The notes beneath the pieces are model-generated. The model searched no databases. It worked only from the letters and a program-made list of their open reading frames with translations, and was not told the origin of the DNA. Positions 43,314-53,006 of a stretch of 64,000 nt of DNA are shown here, one piece after another. The stretch lies in assembly GCA_021371935.1 (NCBI GenBank), contig JAJFVF010000022.1, positions 62,001 through 126,000 of the forward strand. Reading direction: 5' to 3'. Positions within the stretch are counted from its first letter, which is position 1, and each line of letters starts with the position of its first letter. Source of the stretch: a bacterium. GTDB lineage: Bacteria > Armatimonadota > UBA5829. The position numbers and the translations under genes were made by a program.

Positions 43314-45749
43314 CTATTCACACACTATATTGTTGATCTCGATCTTGCCCTCTTTGACTTCAATATAGACCTCGCCGCCGCGCAAACCGACTGTGCCGTA
43401 TCCAGTCGCGGTGCACAGAAAACTGCGGAAGTCACCCTTGATCTGTGGGTTCACATACAGCGTCTTTTCTACTGCGTCATAGCGCACACCCGTCATAGCC
43501 TGCAGCAGCGAGTATGATGACATCGCCCTGGCATACCAGTGGCCGCACTCGTATTCGTTATACGGATTGCGCTTATTGCCGTCATAGCGCTCACGTGCAG
43601 TCCTGACGATCTCAAGACCCTCATCTACAAGCCCCATCATTATGCAGTGCGCCGCGACCTGATACTCAATGCCTGTCCAGACCTCGTCGCTGTAGACAAA
43701 CGGCAGAGAAGGCTTGCCGCCATTCGGCCATGAGCACAGCAGCAGACCGCCCTCTTTACCCATCGCAAACGTTGGCCGCTGGGGATTTGCATGCGTCGAA
43801 AGATCGCGCTTGAGATTGTATTTATGAATGGATGCGAGATGACTCTTCACATGCCCGGTATTGCCGAATGTGCCCAGACCTGCTGCCTGAGCCATCCAGT
43901 AACCGATCACCCCGTCAGAAAGACACCCGGAACCATACTGATATTTTGGACCCTCCTTGGCAAGAATAGCTGAGGCTTCGGGTGAATAGCCTGAAAAGGC
44001 CAGAGACTGATACTCCAGAGGATTTCCAGAATGAAGACCCTCCCACTGCGCCTTCTGAATATAATACTCGCCGCTCCATAGCTCATTATCGAGATAAGCT
44101 GATCCCTTGCTCAAAAGCTCCGAATATTTCGAGACATCTTCGCCGAGAGAGCTGCCCATCAATACGGCTGCCTTGAGAGCGGCATGATATATACTGCTGC
44201 ACATGCCATCGGCTCCCCAGAACTCGATATCGTAGGTGTTGTGATGAGGCTCCTTGAGAACACCTTCACCGTCCGGGTCCCACGTCCTTATACAATAATC
44301 AAGGCTCGACTTTACCTGCGGCCACATCTTTTCGAGCCACTTAGTGTCTCCGCTGATGCGCCACTCGCGGTAGACTTTTATTATGCCGCCAAGTTGGCCG
44401 TCCGCGGCGGCCTGTATTCCATGAGTTGCATCCGTTATCGGGAGCGGCACACGGAAAGACTGGTGGCCGTTTGAATCCTGACCTTCGTTGAACTCTGTCT
44501 CGCGCAGAGTGCGTTCGAGATCGGGAAACAGATGAGGCAGAGCCTGAGCATAATTCCAGACATGGGTGCATGATCCCGCGCAGCAGCCGCTTCCATCACA
44601 ACACCCCTCCCAGCACCAGAGCCTGCCGTCCTTTTGTCTCAAGACGGTCGGCGATTTGAGAATTGAAAGATTTGCTTCAATTGCCTCGATCACTTCATTG
44701 GGCAGGCTTGTATCGAAAAAAGCATCGGCAAAACGCGCCGACCTGTCCCTGAGATTATCGTAATTTTTGCGCCAGTAGTCCGCGACAGACTCAATATTAT
44801 CGAATGCGCCCGCATACCACGGCTGGTGATAATAACCGTCGGACTTGTCAGGCTCCTCGGTACAATCACATCCGCAGGAGCATTTTCTCTGCTCCCACTC
44901 GAAGTGTACGTCGGTCTTCGGCACATACCATGAGAGCATGAGCCTTACAGTCTTATCCTCTCCGGGACCAAGAGTAAATGGCACATATATACTCGCACCT
45001 GGGCTGGGAGCACCATCGACAATTGGAGGACAAGCGCTGATCTCACCGCGGGCGATCTCGTTCCAGGCCATAGTCAGTGAATCGAACCATCCGCCCCTGA
45101 ACCACGCACAGTTGACTACAGCCTCCGGGCTGTCCACGGATGCCCAAAACTCCCCTTGCTTCCAAGGCTCATCTTCTGTACCTGGTTCACAAAACACGAA
45201 GCCATTTGTCGCTGCCGACACTTTCGCTTCATGAGAACCGGTATCCATAAAATTCTTTGCGTTGAATGAATAGACAGCCTCGATAGCCTCATCTGTATTA
45301 TTCACGAACTTGTATTCCAGAGCTACAACGGGAAGACTGGAATTATCAGCATCACCCGGGATAAACGGGCTCCAGCCGGTGAGCAATATATCGAGGGCCA
45401 TATTATCGTCGGCAAAATTAATGGTCGCAAACGGAAAGTGAGAGCTGAAACCTGCTCCAGCCAACCTTGGAAGGCCATAAGATTTATGCGCACCACCATT
45501 GCCAGTGCCTGGAGAACCGAATATCTTCCTGGTCGGAACCGGACCCTCAATTACGCGGGCTATATTTTGTTCTCCCTTTAAGCATATAGCCGAAAACACG
45601 CTTGGCTCAAAGAACACATCAGGTTTGTTGCGTATGGATACGTTCGAAAGCGCGCCTGTGCCCTCCAAACATATCATACCAGCGCCAATGCCGCCCAATG
45701 GAAACGCTATATGGTTAAGATACTCGCCTTTATAAGTCTTCTTGCTCAA
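43314..45749 (-). CDS. GH116-family beta-glucosidase / glucosylceramidase-like protein
   Basis: About 811 residues, the usual GH116 length. The N-terminal beta domain carries FPLGGIGAGMICLEGTGALS. The (alpha/alpha)6 catalytic domain carries EPHHNTYDIEFWG and SDEVWTGIEYQVAAHCIM, which in GH116 enzymes hold the nucleophile and acid/base residues, and SCTHVWNYAQALPHLFP. No signal peptide, so it is probably cytoplasmic. I chose the TTG at 45749, which has GAGGGGGT 7 bases upstream; the ATG at 45794 has none. Confidence 0.87.
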   Translation of the reverse strand: MSKKTYKGEYLNHIAFPLGGIGAGMICLEGTGALSNVSIRNKPDVFFEPSVFSAICLKGEQNIARVIEGPVPTRKIFGSPGTGNGGAHKSYGLPRLAGAGFSSHFPFATINFADDNMALDILLTGWSPFIPGDADNSSLPVVALEYKFVNNTDEAIEAVYSFNAKNFMDTGSHEAKVSAATNGFVFCEPGTEDEPWKQGEFWASVDSPEAVVNCAWFRGGWFDSLTMAWNEIARGEISACPPIVDGAPSPGASIYVPFTLGPGEDKTVRLMLSWYVPKTDVHFEWEQRKCSCGCDCTEEPDKSDGYYHQPWYAGAFDNIESVADYWRKNYDNLRDRSARFADAFFDTSLPNEVIEAIEANLSILKSPTVLRQKDGRLWCWEGCCDGSGCCAGSCTHVWNYAQALPHLFPDLERTLRETEFNEGQDSNGHQSFRVPLPITDATHGIQAAADGQLGGIIKVYREWRISGDTKWLEKMWPQVKSSLDYCIRTWDPDGEGVLKEPHHNTYDIEFWGADGMCSSIYHAALKAAVLMGSSLGEDVSKYSELLSKGSAYLDNELWSGEYYIQKAQWEGLHSGNPLEYQSLAFSGYSPEASAILAKEGPKYQYGSGCLSDGVIGYWMAQAAGLGTFGNTGHVKSHLASIHKYNLKRDLSTHANPQRPTFAMGKEGGLLLCSWPNGGKPSLPFVYSDEVWTGIEYQVAAHCIMMGLVDEGLEIVRTARERYDGNKRNPYNEYECGHWYARAMSSYSLLQAMTGVRYDAVEKTLYVNPQIKGDFRSFLCTATGYGTVGLRGGEVYIEVKEGKIEINNIVCE

Positions 45750-45902
45750 AACGTCTACCCCCTCGACTTGCTCGGCATATGCTATCAAGAACAAAATATA
45801 TAGTCAACAAACCATATGATGTATAATAATATATAGCACTTAAAGATACAATTTGTGGTTTACTTCAAACAGTAGGCATGGGTATAACCCACAAGCTCAC
45901 TA

Positions 45903-45972
45903 ACCCGTATTATGCGGGAAGCGCATGATACGGGTCTTCGAGAGCATTATTCACGTTTCTCGTGAATAATGC
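45903..45972. repeat. Two adjacent hairpins between divergent genes
   Basis: ACCCGTATTATGCG/CGCATGATACGGGT (45903-45935, one mismatch) and GCATTATTCACG/CGTGAATAATGC (45944-45972, perfect 12 bp, loop TTTCT). They sit 41 bases upstream of a STAS gene and may hold operator sites. Confidence 0.7.
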
Positions 45973-46012
45973 AGGCTAAGTTCGACAATGGTCAAAGAGA
46001 AAAGGATGGTGA

Positions 46013-46399
46013 ATGTTTGTGAACTCACAATCATTCGATATCTCGCTGGCTCGAAACGAACACTCACAAATCATCAGGATGTCCGGTGAGATCGACTTTG
46101 CAGCCTTGATCGACCTTGATCCTGTATTGTCGAAAATTATCGATGATGGTGAAGGTGAACTGCTGATGGATATGGCTGAGGTCACTTTCATCGACAGCGA
46201 AGGTATAAGACTTCTGCTCAACACGTTCAATAAAGCAAGTCAAAAAAATCGAAAAGCTCAGATTATTAAGTGCAGCCCACAGGTTATGCGAGTGCTAAAA
46301 CTCGCAGGCATATCCGAAATTCTGTGCATACATATAGAAAAAGCCCCTCCCTATATGTCCAGGGAGGAGCGTGTGCAACCATTTAATTGGCCCAGATAA
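46013..46399 (+). CDS. STAS-domain anti-sigma factor antagonist
   Basis: A 128-residue SpoIIAA/RsbV-like switch protein. MSGEIDFAALIDLDP and the phosphorylation loop VTFIDSEGIRLLLN (Asp-Ser-x-Gly) are the family hallmarks; the Ser near residue 64 is the likely target. GAKxx-like SD (AAGGATGG) precedes the ATG. The last codons overlap a minus-strand terminator for pepA. The SpoIIE-type phosphatase (30371) is a candidate partner. Confidence 0.88.
   Translation: MFVNSQSFDISLARNEHSQIIRMSGEIDFAALIDLDPVLSKIIDDGEGELLMDMAEVTFIDSEGIRLLLNTFNKASQKNRKAQIIKCSPQVMRVLKLAGISEILCIHIEKAPPYMSREERVQPFNWPR
46338..46370 (-). terminator. Rho-independent terminator of pepA
   Basis: Minus strand GCTCCTCCCT, loop GGACATAT, AGGGAGGGGC, then TTTTT. 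The stem has one G:T-type mismatch. It overlaps the end of the convergent STAS gene. Confidence 0.75.
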
Positions 46400-46406
46400 A
46401 ATTCAA

Positions 46407-47891
46407 CTACGCCAGCAAATACTCGACCAGAGTGCCTGCGCCCGATCCAGTGCTCCCTTTTTTTGCTAAATCGGTATCTTTCTCGACAGAAGATGACGAC
46501 AGATCGATATGTGCCCATGCCCTCTCACCTGTGAATCGCTTGATAAACAGTGCCGCGCTTATTGCCCCACCCTCACGGGAGCCTGTGTTTTTCATGTCGG
46601 CAACGTCACTCTTGAGGTTTTCCTTATAATCATCGAAAAGAGGCAGACGCCACATAACCTCACCGCTCACACGGCCTGCGCTTATCAGTTTATCGACCAT
46701 AATATCATCGTTGCCGAATATACCGTTGATCTCCCGGCCAAGCGCAACGACGCATGCGCCGGTGAGGGTCGCAACGTCTATTATCTCATCGACACCGAGT
46801 TTGTCGGCATATGCAACAGCATCAGCCAGGATCAGACGCCCCTCGGCATCAGTATTGTTTACCTCGACGCTCTTGCCGCTGTAAGACGTGAACACGTCAC
46901 CTGGGTGGATCGCTGAAGGACCGATCATATTCTCAGTCGCAGGGATCAGACCTATCACATTTATATTGGGCTTCTCACGGCCTACAGCACGCATTGCTGC
47001 CAGCACTGCTGCCGCGCCTGACATATCGTCTTTCATGCCGTACATATGCTCGCTCGGCTTAAGAGAGTATCCGCCGGAATCGAATGTAATTCCCTTGCCG
47101 ACTATGGCGACAGTCTTTGAAGGTTTTGGAGTGCTGTATCTAAGCTCGATGAAACGAGGCTCCACCTTACTGCCCCGTGCGACCGCTGCCAATAGCCCCA
47201 TCCCAGCAGACTCAATCGTATCTCTATTCATCACTCCACATTCCATACCACCTTCGGCAGCAATTTTCTGGGCAAGGTCGGCTAGGTAGACAGGTGTGAC
47301 TATATTTGACGGGGCGTTTGCCAAATCTCGTGCAAAAATAACCGCATCTCCAATGACCTGAGCTTTGGCAATTCCAGCGGCAATCGTGTTTAGCTTTTCG
47401 CCGGATAGCTCAACAATATTGAACTGCTCGATCAAGTTTTCTTTGACATTTTCAGTCTTAAGATCGGTATACTCATAGGTTCCGAGCATTGCCCCAAGAG
47501 TTACAGCACGTGCGCAGTCCTCTACCGGCAGGCCGCCGATACCAGCGCCATGAAGTATGCTTGAGACTGTTTTTGCTCTGAGTTCGCGGCACTTTCGCGC
47601 TGCACGAGCAGAAGCACGCATTGCACTGAGCAGATCGAAGTCAGTGCTTTTGCCCAGACCAACTACTATTACATATTTCGCCGGGATTGCACCGAAGGTC
47701 CTTATGACCAGAGTCTCTCCGAGGCTGCCGTCGAACTCCTCGTCCATGATCGTGTTCGATATGACACCACCCATGGCCGCATCCACTGCACCTGTGCCGC
47801 CGCCGGGATATTTTACACCCTCAAAAAGGTTTACAATAACAACGTCGCTCTGTTGATTTTGAAGCAAGCCTTGTTCTGCTCTAAACTCCAA
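46407..47891 (-). CDS. pepA: Leucyl aminopeptidase (M17)
   Basis: Cuts N-terminal residues from peptides with two zinc ions. 494 residues, N-terminal macro-like domain then the catalytic domain with VGKGITFDSGGYSLKP, KDDMSGAAAV, NTDAEGRLILADAV and the signature DEIIDVATLTGACVVALG. TTG at 47891 is a good start because GGAGG is 6 bases before it. Some PepA proteins also bind DNA. Terminator at 46338-46370. Confidence 0.95.
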   Translation of the reverse strand: MEFRAEQGLLQNQQSDVVIVNLFEGVKYPGGGTGAVDAAMGGVISNTIMDEEFDGSLGETLVIRTFGAIPAKYVIVVGLGKSTDFDLLSAMRASARAARKCRELRAKTVSSILHGAGIGGLPVEDCARAVTLGAMLGTYEYTDLKTENVKENLIEQFNIVELSGEKLNTIAAGIAKAQVIGDAVIFARDLANAPSNIVTPVYLADLAQKIAAEGGMECGVMNRDTIESAGMGLLAAVARGSKVEPRFIELRYSTPKPSKTVAIVGKGITFDSGGYSLKPSEHMYGMKDDMSGAAAVLAAMRAVGREKPNINVIGLIPATENMIGPSAIHPGDVFTSYSGKSVEVNNTDAEGRLILADAVAYADKLGVDEIIDVATLTGACVVALGREINGIFGNDDIMVDKLISAGRVSGEVMWRLPLFDDYKENLKSDVADMKNTGSREGGAISAALFIKRFTGERAWAHIDLSSSSVEKDTDLAKKGSTGSGAGTLVEYLLA

Positions 47892-47988
47892 CTTTTTCCT
47901 CCATCAAAATCTGTAACTGCAATCAGAAATCGCAGCAGCATTCTTTTTGGACATGATCGGATATCGCGTCCAAACTTCAAATCATACT

Positions 47989-48777
47989 CTAGTTGGGATT
48001 TCGACCTCTGCCCCAATCAGGAGCCTCGCCGGACTGCTGTAGGCTCTGCATCACTGAATGCATATCCTGCCTGAACTGCTCACTATCCTGAGAACTCATA
48101 TTGAACATAGCCCGCATCCTGTCGGCCAAAAGTGACTGTCTATCTTCTGGACTCAGAGTCATATAGGCGCTCATCTCGCTCGCATATACCTGCTGCCTCT
48201 GTTCAGGCGTCATATTGGCCATATCCACGGTGTTTTTCATTTCGGCTTTACTGATCCGGTCGACATCCGATTCCACTTTGGCAGCCTGTGCTGCATCGGC
48301 CTCAGGGTTTAGTATTACGTATACGGTGGTCCAGGTGTAACCCTCGGGAAGCTGCAGACCCGACGTATCGGGAGACTTAGTAAGATCTTTTGCACATATC
48401 GAGGTCGTCTTGCTCGCGGGGTCCTCCACAGACAGACCGACCATAGGCAGCGCACTCAATGACAATATGGCAGACTTTAGCTGTTCAAGCTTTATAGTTG
48501 TGTCCGCGGGTTTTGCGAACTGCAGCTTTTTCCAGGCCAGTTTATCGAGCTTGGTAATGACATCCAGAGCCTGGTTCACATCAACATCACTAATACTCAC
48601 TGAAATACTCGCTTGAGCCTTTGGGTCAACTACGATTGAAATACCTGCCTGTTGCTCAATCTGAAAGGCGACATCCTTAATGGGCATATCGCTGACGTTC
48701 AGGCTCACTTTACCGGCAGCATATGCTCCTGAAACAAAATACAGCAGAATGATGAATGCGGACAATGCGGTTCTCAT
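47989..48777 (-). CDS. Exported protein with STN-like secretin N-terminal domain
   Basis: 262 residues. Signal peptide MRTALSAFIILLYFVSGAYA. Residues 20-80, VSLNVSDMPIKDVAFQIEQQAG then ISIVVDPKA and ISDVDVNQALDVIT, fit the short STN fold found at the start of secretins and TonB-type receptors. The rest is helical and charged (KAEMKNTVDMANMTPEQRQQ, LSPEDRQSLLADRM), with no beta barrel, so it is not a full secretin. A role in pilus or secretion assembly is possible given the pseudopilins nearby. Confidence 0.72.
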   Translation of the reverse strand: MRTALSAFIILLYFVSGAYAAGKVSLNVSDMPIKDVAFQIEQQAGISIVVDPKAQASISVSISDVDVNQALDVITKLDKLAWKKLQFAKPADTTIKLEQLKSAILSLSALPMVGLSVEDPASKTTSICAKDLTKSPDTSGLQLPEGYTWTTVYVILNPEADAAQAAKVESDVDRISKAEMKNTVDMANMTPEQRQQVYASEMSAYMTLSPEDRQSLLADRMRAMFNMSSQDSEQFRQDMHSVMQSLQQSGEAPDWGRGRNPN

Positions 48778-48918
48778 TTCAACTCCTCCAATTGCAAGCG
48801 TACATTATTATAGCACCTTACAGGCAGGTTCAACGCATAACATACCCATGGCCAGCTTGCATATTATCAGAATTAGACGCACTGGAACCTTGGAGGTTAC
48901 GTTGCAGCAGATTGTCTT

Positions 48919-50346
48919 TTATCTGCGGCGCTGGCGGCTGGAGAGGATTTTTTGGGCTTCGCGGTATTTGACTACAGTCCTGCGGGCAACATTGAGTCCC
49001 TGCTCCTGCAGATGCTTTGCAATCTGCTGGTCACTGAGAGGATTGCATTTATCTTCCGATGCTATGAGTTCACCGATCATATCCTTGATGGATACAGAAC
49101 CATCGAAGAAAAAGTCAAACGGTATAACTTCCTGGCTTGGAAGTTGAACATACTTGTTCGCCGTGGCACGACTGACAGTGGATTCATGCATCTTTAGCGA
49201 ACGCGCTATCTTCGTGCGAGTCAGCGGCCTCAAAAAAGACTTCGCGCCGGTTTCTATATAGCCCTGTTGGAACTCCACGATCCATTTCGTGATCTGACGC
49301 AGCGTCTTGCGCCTCTCGTTTATATAGCGTATGAACAGGTCGGCGCGCTCGACAAACTGAGAGATGTGGCTCTTATCATCACCGCTGTATTTCTTCGACC
49401 CACCATTGCGAATTTCATTGTACATCTGGCGATATCTTGAGTTAATTGCCAGCAGATAATAATCACTGCCCGCCACATCGATTTCATAACCATTCGACGT
49501 CCGGCGCACCACGACATCCGGTTTGACTGCACCACCATGATTTACAGGCTCATTCTGATATGGAGGTCGGAAACTGTTGCCGGGATAAGGGTTCAACTGC
49601 TTTTTGATGAACTCGATTGCACAGCCGACATCCTTTGCAGTCACCTTGAGACGACGGGCAATCCTGCCTACCTTGCCGGAAAGCATCTCCTGCCAGTAAT
49701 CACGCACCATTGCCAACGCAACCGGATTGCCGCATTCATCCTCTTCCAGCCTTTCGAGCTGGATCCCTAGGCATTCCTGCAAATTCCGCGCACCAATCCC
49801 CGGAGGATCGAGAGTATGGATAACCGAAAGCACCATCTCGACCTCATCTATATCCTTGCCCATCTCATGAGCAAGCTCTTCTATGGTACACTCAAGATAG
49901 CCGGATTCATTTATGTTGGATATTATATATTCGCCGATTTCCCATTGCTCGGATGGAATTACGGCACGCAAAAGTTCAGTGAGGTAATCATGAAGCGTGA
50001 TTTCAGCCCGGATGTTTGAGATGAAATCACCTTCCCCATCGTCCGCATCCGCTGCAAAATCAATCGGCTCCTCTAGCTCATATACGCTGATATCGGTATC
50101 ATCCGAAGAGACGGACTGCTTGCGGAAAGGACAGTCCAGACACAAAGTCTTGGGCTGCTCGCAGCCTTCACAGGGGTCTTCCTCTGGTACCTCAAGCGCC
50201 GGATTCTCCGCAAGTTCCTGCTCGATGACCTGTTGCAACTCCAAAGAAGAAAGCTGCAATATGTTGTTGGCCATGATTAACTTGGGGTCAATCCGTTGTG
50301 ATAGAGTCTGTTTTAGACCTTGCTCGATCAGCAATCCGTAGTTCAC
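48919..50346 (-). CDS. rpoN: RNA polymerase sigma-54 factor
   Basis: Recognises -24/-12 promoters and needs an AAA+ activator. The 475-residue protein has region I (LKQTLSQRIDPKLIMANNILQLSS), the core-binding section, and ends with the RpoN box ARRTVVKYREAQKIL. Between region I and the core lies an unusual Cys cluster, PCEGCEQPKTLCLDC (CX2CX6CX2C), that could bind zinc; I do not recall it as standard. The activator at 61751 is a likely partner. Confidence 0.95.
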   Translation of the reverse strand: MNYGLLIEQGLKQTLSQRIDPKLIMANNILQLSSLELQQVIEQELAENPALEVPEEDPCEGCEQPKTLCLDCPFRKQSVSSDDTDISVYELEEPIDFAADADDGEGDFISNIRAEITLHDYLTELLRAVIPSEQWEIGEYIISNINESGYLECTIEELAHEMGKDIDEVEMVLSVIHTLDPPGIGARNLQECLGIQLERLEEDECGNPVALAMVRDYWQEMLSGKVGRIARRLKVTAKDVGCAIEFIKKQLNPYPGNSFRPPYQNEPVNHGGAVKPDVVVRRTSNGYEIDVAGSDYYLLAINSRYRQMYNEIRNGGSKKYSGDDKSHISQFVERADLFIRYINERRKTLRQITKWIVEFQQGYIETGAKSFLRPLTRTKIARSLKMHESTVSRATANKYVQLPSQEVIPFDFFFDGSVSIKDMIGELIASEDKCNPLSDQQIAKHLQEQGLNVARRTVVKYREAQKILSSRQRRR

Positions 50347-50493
50347 CTCTCTCGCCTGCCGTACCTATATCTATTATCGGCAGATAATGAGGGATCCTCA
50401 ATTCTCCTTGCGCAATGTGTCTATAATGCGGGGGTATACAACTATCAAACTACCTGGAGTATATCATGCACCCCGCACGCTGTCAATTAATGT

Positions 50494-51858
50494 CTAAGTA
50501 CAAACACCAAACTTGCGCACTGCCAACTTAGCTGCTCCAACCTTGTCACCAGCAAGGAGATTTCCTTCGATTATCTCTCTTTCCAGATAGGCCTTGACCT
50601 CGCCTACGCGCGGTCCAGGATCAATGCACAGCAAATCGATTATTTCACGCCCATCAAGTGGACTGGCAATTTTGTGTCCTGCCAGCTTTGCCTTTACTCG
50701 CTCCACATGCTCTCGAAAAGCATCCAGATCGACTGAAGGCATATCAGTATTTGACGCTGACTTGTCAGCCTGGGTAAGCAAGATCAGGTCTTCCAGGTGA
50801 TGGTCAGCCTCGCGTATGAGACGGCGCACGGCAGCATCAGTCCACACTTTATCATATTCCCCAACTCGCAGATGCATTGATATCAGAAATTCGACCTCGC
50901 TTATCTCTGAGTTTGAAAATTTCAATCTGCGCATTATTTTATGGGCCATCTTCGCGCCGACTTGAGCATGATTATAGAAATGAACGGCTCCGTCAGGAGC
51001 GACCGTTTTTGTCTCGACCTTTCCCACATCATGCATCAAAGCAGTCAGCCGTAATATCATACCCGATTCGACAGGAATTAACTCAAGTGTCCGTAAAGAA
51101 TGTGTCCATACGTCGTATATGTGATAGATATTTTGAGTGACACCATGCATCGCCGCCAGCTCAGGAGCAAATACATCAAGCAGCCCAGTCTCGCGCATGC
51201 TCTCCAGCCCATGGATTACTCCCGCACTCATCAAAATTTTCAGGAATTCGTCCTTAATGCGCTCCTGGCTGACTATACTCAATCTGGGTGCGCAGGCATA
51301 TATTGCTGAGTAGGTCTTGTCGTCTATCTTGAACCCGTATCGAGATGCAAAACGTATTGCGCGAAGCATACGTAGAGGATCATCGGCAAATGTAACCATC
51401 GGATCGACAGGAGTGCGAATAATCCCATCGCGGATATCTGTCTCTGCCTGGCCGGTAAGGTCTAGAATCTCGCCGGTGTGGAGGTTTTCGAGCAGTGTAT
51501 TGATCGTAAAATCGCGGCGGGAAACATCGTCGGCAAGAGTGCCGGGCTGTGTGAACGGCTTGCGGCTGGATGGGTCATATGACTCTTTTCTTGCCCCTAC
51601 GATCTCGACCTGACGGCCATCGACTATGACCATAGCCGTGCCGAAACGCGCAAACGTTACCGGGCGGTATTCGGCGACGCCGCGCTCATGCAAAAAACAA
51701 GCAAGTTCCGCCGCACCGCCCTCAAGCACGATGTCTATATCCTCATCAGGCGGCATACCCATGAACTTGTCGCGTACTATGCCGCCGACCAGATAAAGCC
51801 GACCCTCGTATGGACTATCGGCTGTTTCCCTCCGAAGTTTTTCGATTACCCGGTTCAT
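50494..51858 (-). CDS. CCA-adding tRNA nucleotidyltransferase / HD-domain protein
   Basis: A 454-residue class II nucleotidyltransferase that adds or repairs the tRNA CCA end. LYLVGGIVRDKFMG, DEDIDIVLEG (catalytic Asp pair) and RRDFTINTL are the fingers and palm; RIKDEFLKILMS is the substrate arm. The C-terminal HD domain (LTALMHDVGKVETK) suggests 2',3' phosphatase or phosphodiesterase activity. It overlaps the translin-like gene by 44 bp, so they are translated together. Confidence 0.88.
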   Translation of the reverse strand: MNRVIEKLRRETADSPYEGRLYLVGGIVRDKFMGMPPDEDIDIVLEGGAAELACFLHERGVAEYRPVTFARFGTAMVIVDGRQVEIVGARKESYDPSSRKPFTQPGTLADDVSRRDFTINTLLENLHTGEILDLTGQAETDIRDGIIRTPVDPMVTFADDPLRMLRAIRFASRYGFKIDDKTYSAIYACAPRLSIVSQERIKDEFLKILMSAGVIHGLESMRETGLLDVFAPELAAMHGVTQNIYHIYDVWTHSLRTLELIPVESGMILRLTALMHDVGKVETKTVAPDGAVHFYNHAQVGAKMAHKIMRRLKFSNSEISEVEFLISMHLRVGEYDKVWTDAAVRRLIREADHHLEDLILLTQADKSASNTDMPSVDLDAFREHVERVKAKLAGHKIASPLDGREIIDLLCIDPGPRVGEVKAYLEREIIEGNLLAGDKVGAAKLAVRKFGVCT

Positions 51859-52486
51859 TATACATCCGCTTCATAGCAGTTTCGATCGCGCCCTCGAGGG
51901 ACTGCTGCTGTTGAAGAAGAGTGATGTCCCCTCGGGTGCGCTCGAGAACACCTCTGACCATATCCGTCTGCCGCCGGAGACCCTGTGTGACTGCGTCGGG
52001 ATAGTCGAACGTGATGAGAATATAGTATACCTCGTCCATTATATCCAGAATCCGCTCAGCCCTAACCAGGTCACCATGACGCATCACGTCCAGGACATGC
52101 CGCCTGCTCTCGCCAATCGCCTCTGCCATTCCATTGAGATATGCGGCCGCTTCGACACCCAGTTCTTCATGGCGCGGAAACTCCATCTCGCGGATTATCG
52201 CATAAGTCAGCTCCGATTCGGCATACTCCTTTTGAGCATCTTGAACATAGCCGGTGTAATAAATTTCGAGCTTGTCCCTGAGTATCCGCTTTGCTTCTTC
52301 GACTTTTTTGCGAGCCTCTGACTTTAGCCTGCAGGCTTCATCGTAATCTTCTCTATGGCTCGCACGTATTGAGTTTGCCGAAAGCCTGATCGTCTCACGA
52401 GAAAGCTTCAAAGCCTCTTCTCTGACTGCGTTGGTTTCATCGAGCTGTCCACGAATCTCATCAGCTATTTTTGTTATGTTTTCCAT
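51815..52486 (-). CDS. Translin-family protein
   Basis: A 223-residue helical RNA/DNA-binding protein of the translin type (COG2178-like in archaea). MEFPRHEELGVEAAAYLNGM, GESRRHVLDVMRHGDLVRAE, ILDIMDEVYYILITFDYPDA and VTQGLRRQTDMVRGVLERTR all fit the translin core order. The family is common in archaea and eukaryotes and patchy in bacteria. Overlap with the CCA enzyme gene suggests a role in tRNA or RNA end metabolism, which is inference. Confidence 0.78.
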   Translation of the reverse strand: MENITKIADEIRGQLDETNAVREEALKLSRETIRLSANSIRASHREDYDEACRLKSEARKKVEEAKRILRDKLEIYYTGYVQDAQKEYAESELTYAIIREMEFPRHEELGVEAAAYLNGMAEAIGESRRHVLDVMRHGDLVRAERILDIMDEVYYILITFDYPDAVTQGLRRQTDMVRGVLERTRGDITLLQQQQSLEGAIETAMKRMYNEPGNRKTSEGNSR

Positions 52487-52498
52487 TTGCCCTCCATA

Positions 52499-52630
52499 GT
52501 GGAAAGTTGAGAGTGGAAAGTGGAAAGCCCGGAATGCTTGTCGTACTTTCTACTTTCGACTGGAAGCTATATATGGCTTTTTACTGTGTCAAGTTCACAG
52601 CAGATACCTCACTTTTGTTCGGAATGACTT
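52499..52630. repeat. GTGGAAAGT direct repeats and dispersed repeat A3
   Basis: GTGGAAAGT occurs three times in tandem at 52499-52530 and its complement ACTTTC twice just after (52548-52560). Then repeat A copy 3 at 52592-52630 (CAGCAGATACCTC...GTTCGGAATGAC). No gene in 52487-52693. Confidence 0.55.
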
Positions 52631-52693
52631 GATTTGATATGCCATTCGTTTTATATTCAGCTTTCCTACTCCATATTGCCTGTTAACTGTTAT

Positions 52694-52882
52694 CTATTTG
52701 GGTTTGATGCGCATGAGCACGTTTTGCATCTCATCCGCGCATTTGTGAAGCTCTGATGCGGCATTGGTCAAACGTCGATGGTTTTCTTTCTTCTCCGCAG
52801 CAGCAGATGCCTCCTCCAACTCGCCCATAGCAGCCGCTATCCTGTCTTTTATTGCCCGAAAAACCGACTCAGTATGATTCAT
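52694..52882 (-). CDS. Small helical protein, 62 residues, likely leaderless
   Basis: Sequence MNHTESVFRAIKDRIAAAMG then EEASAAAEKKENHRRLTNAA, amphipathic and charged, predicted to be all helix. It has no SD. Instead, TTGAAT (52918-52913), an 18-bp spacer and TAAAAT (52894-52889) place transcription about at the ATG (52882), so the message may be leaderless. I cannot name a family. Confidence 0.55.
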   Translation of the reverse strand: MNHTESVFRAIKDRIAAAMGELEEASAAAEKKENHRRLTNAASELHKCADEMQNVLMRIKPK

Positions 52883-52918
52883 GGCACGATTTTAGCACGA
52901 GCGAAGCAGAGTATTCAA
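52882..52918 (-). promoter_or_regulatory. Sigma-70-type promoter (minus) overlapping a possible sigma-54 site (plus)
   Basis: Minus: -35 TTGAAT (52918-52913), -10 TAAAAT (52894-52889). Plus: TGGCACGATTTTAGCA (52882-52897) keeps the GG and GC with 10 bases between, as in sigma-54 promoters, pointing at the pseudopilin genes; the match TAGCA for TTGCA has one mismatch. Confidence 0.4.
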
Positions 52919-53006
52919 GGGCGCAGTGTCGTCCGCCTACTTTTTTGCTCTCATTCTGGAACAATGGCAGCCATTTTGAGGTCTACTAATCGGGTGAAAA
53001 AGCGCG

